NCBI GenBank assembly: GCA_018302725.1
Contig: JAGVZJ010000002.1
Coordinates: 1 to 13,261, forward strand
DNA: 13,261 nt
Direction of reading: 5' to 3'
Origin: Candidatus Woesearchaeota archaeon
GTDB taxonomy: Archaea > Nanobdellota > Nanobdellia > SCGC-AAA011-G17 > GW2011-AR20
Position 1 is the stretch's first letter. Every line of letters begins with the position of its first letter. The notes beneath the pieces were generated by a model. That model was given only the letters and a program-made list of their open reading frames with translations, was not told the origin of the DNA and ran no database searches. The position numbers and the translations under genes are program-made. This document shows, one piece after another, positions 6,712-12,644 of the stretch.

Positions 6712-6990
6712 TTACTCTTCTTCTTCCTCTTTAGGTTCTTCTTGTTGAGGAATTGCATCCTTGCTTATCAAAACAACGTCTCCAATAGACTTAATCATTT
6801 GATGTGGAACAATAACTCCTTTGGCTCCACCCAAAACTTTGCTTAGATAAGACCCTTTGGTAGCCTTAATCTTCCACCCAAAGATTTTATTTGAAGAAAT
6901 AATACTCTCCTCTACATCCCCAAAGTAATTTCCGTCATCTGTAAACACCTTCATATCATAAACTTGGCTAACTCTCTTTGTCTTATACAT
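6712..6990 (-). CDS. PRC-barrel domain protein
   Basis: The product is 92 aa. Residues ~5-78 form a PRC-barrel: an N-terminal strand pair (VSQVYDMKVFTDDGNYFGDVEE), a middle strand (IFGWKIKA) and the closing element VIVPHQMIKSIGDVVLISKD. A glutamate-rich tail (QQEEPKEEEEE) ends the protein. PRC-barrels are small beta-barrels that mediate protein or RNA contacts; archaeal ones include CdpB-type cell-division proteins and RimM-like proteins. This one has no further domain, so the partner is unknown. The start ATG at 6990 lies 26-27 nt from its TATA box. Standing just before the membrane-protein operon in the same direction, it may be read through into it, but that operon also has its own promoter. 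Confidence 0.85.
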   Translation of the reverse strand: MYKTKRVSQVYDMKVFTDDGNYFGDVEESIISSNKIFGWKIKATKGSYLSKVLGGAKGVIVPHQMIKSIGDVVLISKDAIPQQEEPKEEEEE

Positions 6991-7005
6991 ATCTTAATTC
7001 AAACT

Positions 7006-7021
7006 CTTTAAATATTTAAAG
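7006..7021. promoter_or_regulatory. Palindromic two-way TATA element
   Basis: CTTTAAATATTTAAAG is a perfect 16-bp palindrome. Each strand carries the TATA-like CTTTAAATA. The plus-strand copy is centred 26 nt before the ATG at 7036; the minus-strand copy is centred 27 nt before the ATG at 6990. Both genes can therefore be leaderless and driven from one shared element. Confidence 0.75.
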
Positions 7022-7035
7022 ATTTCTCTTATCTC

Positions 7036-7707
7036 ATGCAATCATACAAAAATATATATCTTCTCGGAACATCCCATATCTCTATAGAATCAGTAACTCA
7101 GGTAAAGGAGTTTATCAGCTCAAAAAGACCAGATATCATAGCAATAGAGCTGGATAAGAAAAGGCTTTATTCAATTCTCCACAAAAGAAAGCTAAAGGTA
7201 AGCGACATAAGGTTTCTTGGAATAAAGGGGTTTCTTATTAACTGGATCGGAGCATACATCGAAAAAAAACTGGGAAAACTGGTTGGGACAGCCCCAGGAA
7301 GTGAGATGAAAGCAGCAATAATACTGGCAAAAGAGCAAAAACTTCAATTAGCTTTGATTGATCAGCCAATTGATGTGACCATAAAAAAGCTAACAAAAGA
7401 GATTACATGGAGGGAAAAGCTCAGATTCATAAAAGATATAATCAAGGGGGTTATTACAAGAAAGCCGCAGATTAAGCCTTTTGATTTAAGAAAAGTGCCT
7501 CCAAAAGAGACGATCAAAAAAATGATAGAAATAGTCAGGGATTCCTATCCAAATGTTTACAAAGTGTTAATAAAAGAAAGAAATGAGATAATGGCAAAAA
7601 ATTTATATAATCTCACAACTAAGTATCCTGATAAGAAAGTATTTGCAATTGTCGGTGCGGGTCATGAAGAAGATATACTCAAGATTGTCAAAACAGGTTT
7701 TGGATAG
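7036..7707 (+). CDS. TraB/PrgY (GumN superfamily) protein
   Basis: The product is 223 aa with the TraB/PrgY signature: GTSH near the N-terminus (residues 11-14), the acidic strand IIAIELD (34-40), PGSEM (88-92), the ERNEIMA motif (181-187) and GAGH (207-210). The family is related to GumN/Tiki-type proteins; the conserved His and Glu residues suggest a metal-dependent hydrolase. PrgY shuts down peptide pheromone in enterococci, but the archaeal role is not established. Many archaeal homologs carry a C-terminal membrane region. Here the protein stops after the catalytic core, and a separate membrane protein follows, overlapping it by 44-65 nt. The ATG at 7036 lies 26 nt after a TATA box, indicating a leaderless mRNA. 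Confidence 0.87.
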   Translation: MQSYKNIYLLGTSHISIESVTQVKEFISSKRPDIIAIELDKKRLYSILHKRKLKVSDIRFLGIKGFLINWIGAYIEKKLGKLVGTAPGSEMKAAIILAKEQKLQLALIDQPIDVTIKKLTKEITWREKLRFIKDIIKGVITRKPQIKPFDLRKVPPKETIKKMIEIVRDSYPNVYKVLIKERNEIMAKNLYNLTTKYPDKKVFAIVGAGHEEDILKIVKTGFG

Positions 7708-8422
7708 CCTAGTAGTAATAATCCTGTTAACTCTAATCTTTGCATATAATGACAGAAAAGAAGTTACTACAATTGCTTCTTGGACATCTAATGTAGTGTT
7801 AACTTTTGTTGTGGTCACGCTATCAGTTCTATTCCTGGTTCTCGGTTATAAATTAGCCGCAAGGTATTATGGTAACACTATAACGTTCAAGTTATGGGCA
7901 ATTTCAAGAGAAGAAGGAATCTTCTCAATGAAAGCATACCATATACCCCTAACAAAATATTTTGGGCAGATATTAGCAATATTTCTGACATTAATTTCCT
8001 CCGGGTTGGTTTACTTCACAGCGATCTCAACTTTTTCAGGTGAAATAAAAAGCAAGAGAAAAAAGTTTAGGCAGGTGACCGGATATGAAAGTGCTATGAC
8101 CTCCATTATAGGATTAGTCTTTAGTTTTATGGCATTATTCTTCTTTAAATCTGTTGGTTCAGAACTCGGAGTTTTGATAAACACATGGATAATTGTGGGA
8201 AATATAATTCCTTTTTCATCGCTTCCGGGAGCGTATATTGCGATGAAGTCCAGAACATCTTACATATTTGTAGCTGCATTATCTGTATTCTTGCTTATTC
8301 TGATAGGAGTTTTGTCCATAAAAGCTGCAGTAGCAATAGCCTTAATTCTGGCAGTAATATTAACTATAGTCTATTTTAGGTATATGGAATATAAAGGTAA
8401 GATATTTGGAGATAGGTTTTAA
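7664..8422 (+). CDS. Polytopic membrane protein, apparently a catalytically dead site-2-protease (M50-like) homolog
   Basis: The product is 252 aa from the ATG at 7664 (an ATG at 7643 would add 7 residues), with about six membrane helices. The segment FLVLGYKLAARYYG (residues 57-70) lines up with the HELAHKFxAxxYG active-site helix of archaeal M50 proteases, but the residues at the H, E and H positions read L58, V59 and Y62. Near the C-terminus, INTWIIVGNIIPFSSLPG (172-189) matches the N..LP...LDG motif that supplies the third metal ligand, with the Asp replaced by Pro. The fold thus seems kept while every metal ligand is lost. This homology comes from pattern matching by eye. The gene overlaps the TraB gene, so the two are probably translated together. 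A role in membrane quality control or substrate binding is speculation. Confidence 0.65.
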   Translation: MKKIYSRLSKQVLDSLVVIILLTLIFAYNDRKEVTTIASWTSNVVLTFVVVTLSVLFLVLGYKLAARYYGNTITFKLWAISREEGIFSMKAYHIPLTKYFGQILAIFLTLISSGLVYFTAISTFSGEIKSKRKKFRQVTGYESAMTSIIGLVFSFMALFFFKSVGSELGVLINTWIIVGNIIPFSSLPGAYIAMKSRTSYIFVAALSVFLLILIGVLSIKAAVAIALILAVILTIVYFRYMEYKGKIFGDRF

Positions 8423-8688
8423 CTAATTAAACTCATAGCTCCTTTTTGTAGCAGCCATAAAAAAGCTAGGAAGTTAACAAAAGTGTATACATTGAATAAG
8501 ACAAGCGCCATTAAGATAACTGCTATAATATCCACCCAGCTTGCCCAGTCTGTTATAAATATCAGGCTCTTCCCCAGCAGAATAAGGATCACAAGAATAA
8601 AAAACCCGGTAAAGATAATATCAAAGCCGGCTAGCAACAAAAAAGCTGCTGCTGTTAAATCAATCAGTCCAAGGATTTTTGAAAGCAT
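8419..8688 (-). CDS. Small hydrophobic membrane protein, unknown function
   Basis: The product is 89 aa and almost wholly hydrophobic, with three to four helices (about 9-20, 26-46, 53-68 and 69-82). Its start MLSKILGLIDLTAA resembles small membrane proteins I recall from DPANN archaea, but none has a known role. It reads as real because it has a TATA-like box at the right distance from the ATG at 8688, fills the space between neighbours exactly, and overlaps the convergent upstream gene by only 4 nt. The plus-strand ORF opposite it lacks a similar pattern. No motif points to a transporter or enzyme. Confidence 0.7.
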   Translation of the reverse strand: MLSKILGLIDLTAAAFLLLAGFDIIFTGFFILVILILLGKSLIFITDWASWVDIIAVILMALVLFNVYTFVNFLAFLWLLQKGAMSLIS

Positions 8689-8700
8689 AGAATAAGATTG

Positions 8701-8720
8701 TTTAAATAACCTTTTAAATT
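8701..8720. promoter_or_regulatory. Divergent TATA boxes for the helicase and the small membrane protein
   Basis: The plus strand has TTTAAATAA at 8701-8709, centred 26 nt before the helicase ATG (8731). The minus strand has TTTAAAAGG, centred near 8714, 26 nt before the ATG at 8688. Two non-overlapping boxes lie in a 42-nt spacer, both giving leaderless transcripts. Confidence 0.65.
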
Positions 8721-8730
8721 CTTCTTAATA

Positions 8731-10221
8731 ATGTTCAAGATAAAGGATTTCTCCCCAAGAAAATATCAAGAAGTTATAGCAAAAACAGCAGCTGACTATA
8801 ACACTCTAATCATCCTGCCGACAGGTCTTGGAAAAACAAAAACAGCAATACTCGCAGCTATTGACAGGTTAAATTCACATCCCAACACACAAATTCTTTT
8901 TTTACCCCCTACTAAACCACTATCTTCACAAATAAGAAAGGAGTTCATAAAAAATACAAATATAGAAGAAGAGTTTATTAGTCTATTAACTGGAGCAATA
9001 ACCCCAAAAAAAAGAAAAGATATATTCAGTAAGAGTAAAGTGATTATAGCAACTCCCCAGACAATTCAGAAAGATTTAGAAAACAATAGGATCTCATTAG
9101 AAGATGTTTCCTTACTGGTGATAGATGAAGCCCACAGGTCCAGGGAAAATTTCGCAAATACAAAAGTAGCTTCTTTTTACAAAAAACAATCGCAATACCC
9201 AAGAATAATTGCATTAACAGCTTCCCCGGGCGGATCAAGAGAAAAAATTAACGAGATTTGTAAAAATCTTTTTATCGAAAAAGTTGAGATAAGAGATGAG
9301 CATCACGAAGAAGTTTCTGAATTTGTAAAGAAGAAAGACATAAAATGGGTTGAAGTTTCTCTGCCAAAAGAGATGAAGGATATCCATAAAAGAATAAAAT
9401 CCGTATACAAATCTAAGCTGAAAGAACTGCCCAAGTTAGGATTCAATAAACCCCTCTCTATTACAAACAAAACAGATCTCCTAAAACTGCAGTCCCAATT
9501 CAGGAGAGAGATAGAAAAGAAGAATCAAATAGCCTATTATGGTATCTCATTAACATCTCATCTGATAAAATTAGACTTCTTGTTGGAACTGCTTGAAACC
9601 CAAGGATTAGGAGCAGTGCAAAAGTACTGGGTTAAGCTAAATGCAGAAAACTCCAAAGCTGCAAAAGCAATAGTAAATAATGTAGAGATAAAGAAAGCAG
9701 TCGAAATTAGTGATAAGCTAATAAAAAATAATGTTAAGCATCCAAAGCTGTTAATGCTAAGGAATATCTTAAAGGAAGAATCAAAAAACAAAGTTATAGT
9801 TTTCACAAACTACAGGGATACAATTGAAGAAATATTAAACTTCCTAAGAGAAGACCCAGAAATAAAGCCACTAAAGTTAATCGGACAGAAATTAGGATTA
9901 TCGCAGAAAGAACAAGTAGACATAATAAAAAAATTTGAAAAAGAAGAGTATAACGTGCTAATCTGTACATCAATAGGGGAAGAAGGCCTGGACATTCTTG
10001 GAGCGTCATTGGCAATTTTTTATGACTCTGTCCCCTCAGAAATAAGAGCTATCCAAAGGGCAGGAAGAGTTGGGAGGCTTTCCGCAGGGAGGATAATCCA
10101 GTTAATAACAAAAGACACAAGAGAACAGGGATATTATTGGTCAGCAAAGAGAAAAGAAAAGACTATGAGGTCAATATTAAAAAAAATGCAGGACAGCACA
10201 TTATTATCAAAATGGAAATAG
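8731..10221 (+). CDS. hef: Hef helicase subunit (FANCM-like superfamily 2 DNA helicase)
   Basis: The product is 496 aa with a full set of SF2 motifs: Walker A PTGLGKT (30-36), TPQT (108-111), DEAH (132-135), TASP (163-166), motif IV VIVFTNYRDT, motif V TSIGEEGLDI and motif VI QRAGRVGR (442-449). The insert between the two RecA lobes is long and helical, as in Hef/FANCM/MDA5 relatives. The C-terminus YYWSAKRKEKTMRSILKKM is typical of the end of the Hef helicase part. Hef remodels stalled replication forks and branched DNA. In many euryarchaea it is a single ~750-aa polypeptide with an XPF-type nuclease. Here the helicase stops at 10221 and the nuclease is a separate, overlapping ORF. All ATPase motifs look intact. 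The ATG at 8731 is fixed by the TATA box 26 nt upstream. Confidence 0.92.
   Translation: MFKIKDFSPRKYQEVIAKTAADYNTLIILPTGLGKTKTAILAAIDRLNSHPNTQILFLPPTKPLSSQIRKEFIKNTNIEEEFISLLTGAITPKKRKDIFSKSKVIIATPQTIQKDLENNRISLEDVSLLVIDEAHRSRENFANTKVASFYKKQSQYPRIIALTASPGGSREKINEICKNLFIEKVEIRDEHHEEVSEFVKKKDIKWVEVSLPKEMKDIHKRIKSVYKSKLKELPKLGFNKPLSITNKTDLLKLQSQFRREIEKKNQIAYYGISLTSHLIKLDFLLELLETQGLGAVQKYWVKLNAENSKAAKAIVNNVEIKKAVEISDKLIKNNVKHPKLLMLRNILKEESKNKVIVFTNYRDTIEEILNFLREDPEIKPLKLIGQKLGLSQKEQVDIIKKFEKEEYNVLICTSIGEEGLDILGASLAIFYDSVPSEIRAIQRAGRVGRLSAGRIIQLITKDTREQGYYWSAKRKEKTMRSILKKMQDSTLLSKWK
10179..10186 (+). other. A8 run in slippery phase between helicase and nuclease frames
   Basis: The helicase frame reads TTA AAA AAA ATG, so the run contains A_AAA_AAA in the classical -1 slippage phase. 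The nuclease frame is open from at least 10137. A -1 shift here would continue as N-A-G-Q and on into the nuclease, giving one ~714-aa Hef. No clear downstream hairpin or upstream SD stimulator was established. Confidence 0.45.
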
Positions 10222-10874
10222 TAGCTGATTACAGGGAAAAAAGAATAATTCTGGAATTAAATAAGAAGAAGTTAAAAGTAACAGAAAAGAGCCTGATCTC
10301 TGCAGATTTTATAATACAGTCAAAAACGAATGATAATAAAGAAGTCTTAGTAGGAATAGAAAGGAAAACATTGTCCGATTTCTTAAACTCGATCATTGAC
10401 AAGAGAATCATTTCTCAATTAATCACTTTAAAGGAAAATTTTGATATACCCCTACTATTAATCGAAGGAGATGAAAATATCTACAGAATCAGGAATTTTC
10501 ATCCTAACTCCATAAGAGGGATGCTTTCCGCAATTGCAATAGACTTACAAATACCAGTAATCTACACAAAAAATGAAAAAGACACTGCTTCCTACATAGA
10601 AACAATTGCTAGAAGGTTAGAAGGCAAAAGGAAAAACATAAGCCTGTTAAAAAAGCGCAAACCAGTAACTTTGAAAGAAATGCAGGAATACCTTGTTGAA
10701 TCTCTCCCTGGAATCGGCCCGACAATAGCAAAAAACATGCTCAAGAAGTTTAAAACAATAAAAAACATAGTCAATGCAGAAGAAAAAGAGCTTTTAGAAG
10801 TGGAAAAGCTTGGAAAGAAAAAAGTTAAGGAAATAAAAAAAGTGCTAGAACAAGGTTATAAATTTAAAACATGA
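10212..10874 (+). CDS. Hef/XPF-family ERCC4 nuclease with helix-hairpin-helix domain
   Basis: The product is 220 aa. The ERCC4 nuclease core spans ~1-135, with VADYREKR (4-11), the acidic ADF (31-33), the catalytic ERKTLSDF signature (50-57) and R65 further on. These match the GDY / ERKxxxD set of XPF, Mus81 and Hef. A tandem helix-hairpin-helix follows: LPGIGPTIAKNML (165-177) and VEKLGKKKVKEI (197-208). The protein should cut branched or flap DNA as a dimer. The ATG at 10212 overlaps the helicase stop by 10 nt, so translation is coupled. Upstream the frame is open to 10137 but without XPF-like sequence. Either the two Hef halves act as separate subunits or frameshifting joins them. It could also be compared with stand-alone archaeal XPF proteins, which have the same domains. 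Confidence 0.9.
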   Translation: MEIVADYREKRIILELNKKKLKVTEKSLISADFIIQSKTNDNKEVLVGIERKTLSDFLNSIIDKRIISQLITLKENFDIPLLLIEGDENIYRIRNFHPNSIRGMLSAIAIDLQIPVIYTKNEKDTASYIETIARRLEGKRKNISLLKKRKPVTLKEMQEYLVESLPGIGPTIAKNMLKKFKTIKNIVNAEEKELLEVEKLGKKKVKEIKKVLEQGYKFKT

Positions 10875-11239
10875 AACCCTCTAGAATTATCTTCCAGTAC
10901 ACGAACAAGTGTCCTTCTTGGATCATAAACAAAGAACGCTAATTCCGTAGTTGCAGCTGTATGAGTTACAAGATACTCCATAAGATGTATAGGGTCAGAA
11001 GGGTTAAATGGTTCTGCCATATAGTCCAGCCTTCTACCCTTAGAAGCAAACAAAGTTCTTAAGCGTGATACCAAAGAAGAAACATCCCTGGCTCTAGTCT
11101 CTCCGCCTTCCACAATAACCCCTCTAAAAGAGACTCCATGACTTTTCATAAATTCAATAGACTTGACAATTCCAGAATAGATATCCTCAACAGAACAGAG
11201 CTGTGTCTGGGGAATAAAAGGGGAGTAGATATTAAACAT
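10856..11239 (-). CDS. Hypothetical protein, 127 aa
   Basis: I do not recognise this protein. It is a soluble-looking mixed alpha/beta sequence with no signal peptide or membrane helix, starting MFNIYSPFIPQTQ. Distinct stretches are SFRGVIVEGGETRARDVSSL in the middle and FFVYDPRRTLVRVLEDNSR near the end. It has an ordinary amino-acid composition, which supports a real gene, and no competing long ORF covers it. Its 3' end overlaps the convergent nuclease gene by 19 nt. Upstream of the ATG at 11239 there is only an A/T-rich stretch (11251-11260 on the plus strand), closer to the start than the other TATA boxes here, so the start is less certain than for the neighbours. Confidence 0.6.
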   Translation of the reverse strand: MFNIYSPFIPQTQLCSVEDIYSGIVKSIEFMKSHGVSFRGVIVEGGETRARDVSSLVSRLRTLFASKGRRLDYMAEPFNPSDPIHLMEYLVTHTAATTELAFFVYDPRRTLVRVLEDNSRGFHVLNL

Positions 11240-11338
11240 ACATCATCAAAAATAAAAAAAACAGTTACAGCTTAATAAGCATTATTTAAGTGAAAAACAG
11301 ATAATGTAGCACAACCATCTATTTAAACAATAAAGTAT

Positions 11339-11899
11339 TTATTTACTTTTTGCTTCAAACCCTTCTAACAAAAAATATTTTGATCCATCCTTATGCAACT
11401 CACTTCTATACAATCCAAAAGAATTAATTTCATTTTTTATATTTTTAACATTCACTTTCTTGACTAATAGAGTTATCTTACTGGACTGTTTTGAATACTT
11501 CACTCTTGCCAGAGTGATATGAGCCTTAAACTCATGATCTTTATTTTCAATAACGCTTAATAAGGATTCATCAATTTTTTTCTGTAAGGCAATCGCATCT
11601 TTAGCTGGAGTGATACCAATCCACAACACTCTTACAATATCTTCATTAGGAAAAACTCCAAGCTTAGAAAGCTCAAATTTAAACGGTTTAAAGTTAATAC
11701 CTCTTACTTTCTCTTTTATCCCCTCAAGTTTATCCTCCTTGATCTCTCCTAAGAACATTAAAGTTATGTGCAGGTTTTTTTTAGGAGTGAATCTTATTTT
11801 TAGATTATAATTTTTTAGTTCTTTCTTTAGACTATTCATCAAATCATAAAGATAGTCATTAGCCTCATCACTTAGCGGAATTGCAAAAAAGCATCTCAT
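11339..11899 (-). CDS. thpR: RNA 2',3'-cyclic phosphodiesterase / 2'-5' RNA ligase (ThpR)
   Basis: The product is 186 aa, the usual length. It has the two catalytic HxTx motifs of the 2H phosphoesterase family: HITL at 44-47 (in KKNLHITLMFLG) and HITL at 127-130 (in FKAHITLARVK). The start MRCFFAIPL is typical. The enzyme opens 2',3'-cyclic phosphate ends of RNA and can reversibly join tRNA halves through a 2'-5' bond in vitro; its cellular role in archaea is unsettled. The ATG at 11899 overlaps the stop of the upstream DUF192 gene as ATGA, so the two are translationally coupled. Both catalytic histidines are present, so activity is expected. Confidence 0.93.
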   Translation of the reverse strand: MRCFFAIPLSDEANDYLYDLMNSLKKELKNYNLKIRFTPKKNLHITLMFLGEIKEDKLEGIKEKVRGINFKPFKFELSKLGVFPNEDIVRVLWIGITPAKDAIALQKKIDESLLSVIENKDHEFKAHITLARVKYSKQSSKITLLVKKVNVKNIKNEINSFGLYRSELHKDGSKYFLLEGFEAKSK

Positions 11900-12303
11900 T
11901 TTATTGCTACTTTATCTCCTGTATTTATACTATTCTCAATTGTAAAATTTCCATTTACTTCTAAAACATACTTCACTTTTTCAGTAGAGGCGTAGATATC
12001 ACAGACTTCTTCTAAGCAAGGAGCTGCATGTTCAATGTTCACAATTTCAAGATTCTCATCTATAAATACCATATCTAAGGGAATTAATGTATCCTTCATC
12101 CAGAAACTCCTAAAATCTGAGTCCTCAAAAACAAACAGCATTCCGCAATCTTCACATAATTCCTCTCTAAACATTAGCCCATTGGTCCTCTCTTGATTAG
12201 TGTCAGCAAGTTCAACATTCACAGTTTTCCCTTTAATCATAACATAATCAGATTGAGAACAGCCAGATGCTAATAACAGAATCAGAATAAGAAAAAATCT
12301 CAT
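11896..12303 (-). CDS. DUF192 family lipoprotein
   Basis: The product is 135 aa. Residues 1-15 are a lipoprotein-type signal (MRFFLILILLLASGC) with lipobox LASGC and Cys15 as the modified residue, so the mature protein should be tethered outside the membrane. The DUF192 domain covers ~22-133, with family landmarks ERTNGLMFRE (38-47), GMLFVFE (54-60), FWMKDTLIPLDMVFID (67-82) and YVLEVNG (112-118). Cys50/Cys53 and Cys96/Cys101 could form disulfides. The function of DUF192 is unknown; the fold is a small beta-barrel. The gene has a TATA box 27 nt upstream that it shares with the divergent gene at 12354, and it is coupled to thpR by a 4-nt overlap. Confidence 0.9.
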   Translation of the reverse strand: MRFFLILILLLASGCSQSDYVMIKGKTVNVELADTNQERTNGLMFREELCEDCGMLFVFEDSDFRSFWMKDTLIPLDMVFIDENLEIVNIEHAAPCLEEVCDIYASTEKVKYVLEVNGNFTIENSINTGDKVAIK

Positions 12304-12324
12304 ATATTATCCTAAACAAGAGAG

Positions 12325-12336
12325 GTTATAAATTTT
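12325..12336. promoter_or_regulatory. Shared two-way TATA element
   Basis: GTTATAAATTTT read on the plus strand is centred ~25 nt before the ATG at 12354. The same bases on the minus strand (TTTATAAC) are centred ~27 nt before the ATG at 12303. One A/T element probably serves both leaderless genes in a 50-nt spacer. Confidence 0.6.
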
Positions 12337-12353
12337 TCTTAAGACTAAAAATC

Positions 12354-12644
12354 ATGGCAACACAGAATAGCCCCCCGCTAGAAGAATGGGAGCATATAAT
12401 CCCGGGTGTAGATGGGGAAGTGATAAGATTAGAAGACACTCCTGGATTAGTATTCATGATTCTTAGATGCTCCTCAGAAAATGATAAACTAGTCCCTCAG
12501 GGTAAATTTGTGTATGAGATACATAACGAAAAAGGAAATTACCTTGGAATGCTCTCAGTTGGCGGATCTGGACTTCCACGAACCATTGAAGAAGCCAAAT
12601 CGCTAATCGGGTCTACTTACCAAAGACTGTTAAAAAAAGGTTGA
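12354..12644 (+). CDS. Hypothetical protein, 96 aa
   Basis: I do not recognise this protein. It is small and soluble-looking: an acidic/proline N-terminus (MATQNSPPLEEWEHIIPG), a beta-rich middle (GEVIRLEDTPGLVFMILRC, then GKFVYEIHNEKGNYLGMLSVGG) and a helical C-terminus (TIEEAKSLIGSTYQRLLKK). No cofactor or catalytic motif is seen. Support for a real gene comes from a well-placed TATA box, ordinary composition and neat packing: it ends with a 15-nt convergent overlap with the arginase-family gene. I cannot assign a function. Confidence 0.65.
   Translation: MATQNSPPLEEWEHIIPGVDGEVIRLEDTPGLVFMILRCSSENDKLVPQGKFVYEIHNEKGNYLGMLSVGGSGLPRTIEEAKSLIGSTYQRLLKKG

Noticed and set aside
8483..8695. 70-aa plus-strand ORF opposite the small membrane protein
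   Set aside because: Its composition looks like a reverse shadow of a hydrophobic protein; the minus-strand gene has the well-placed TATA box and family-like start.
11240..11338. 99-nt A/T-rich gap examined for a small RNA or terminator hairpin
   Set aside because: Only short, weak inverted matches (for example GCTTAATAAGC) were seen; not enough to call a structured RNA or terminator.
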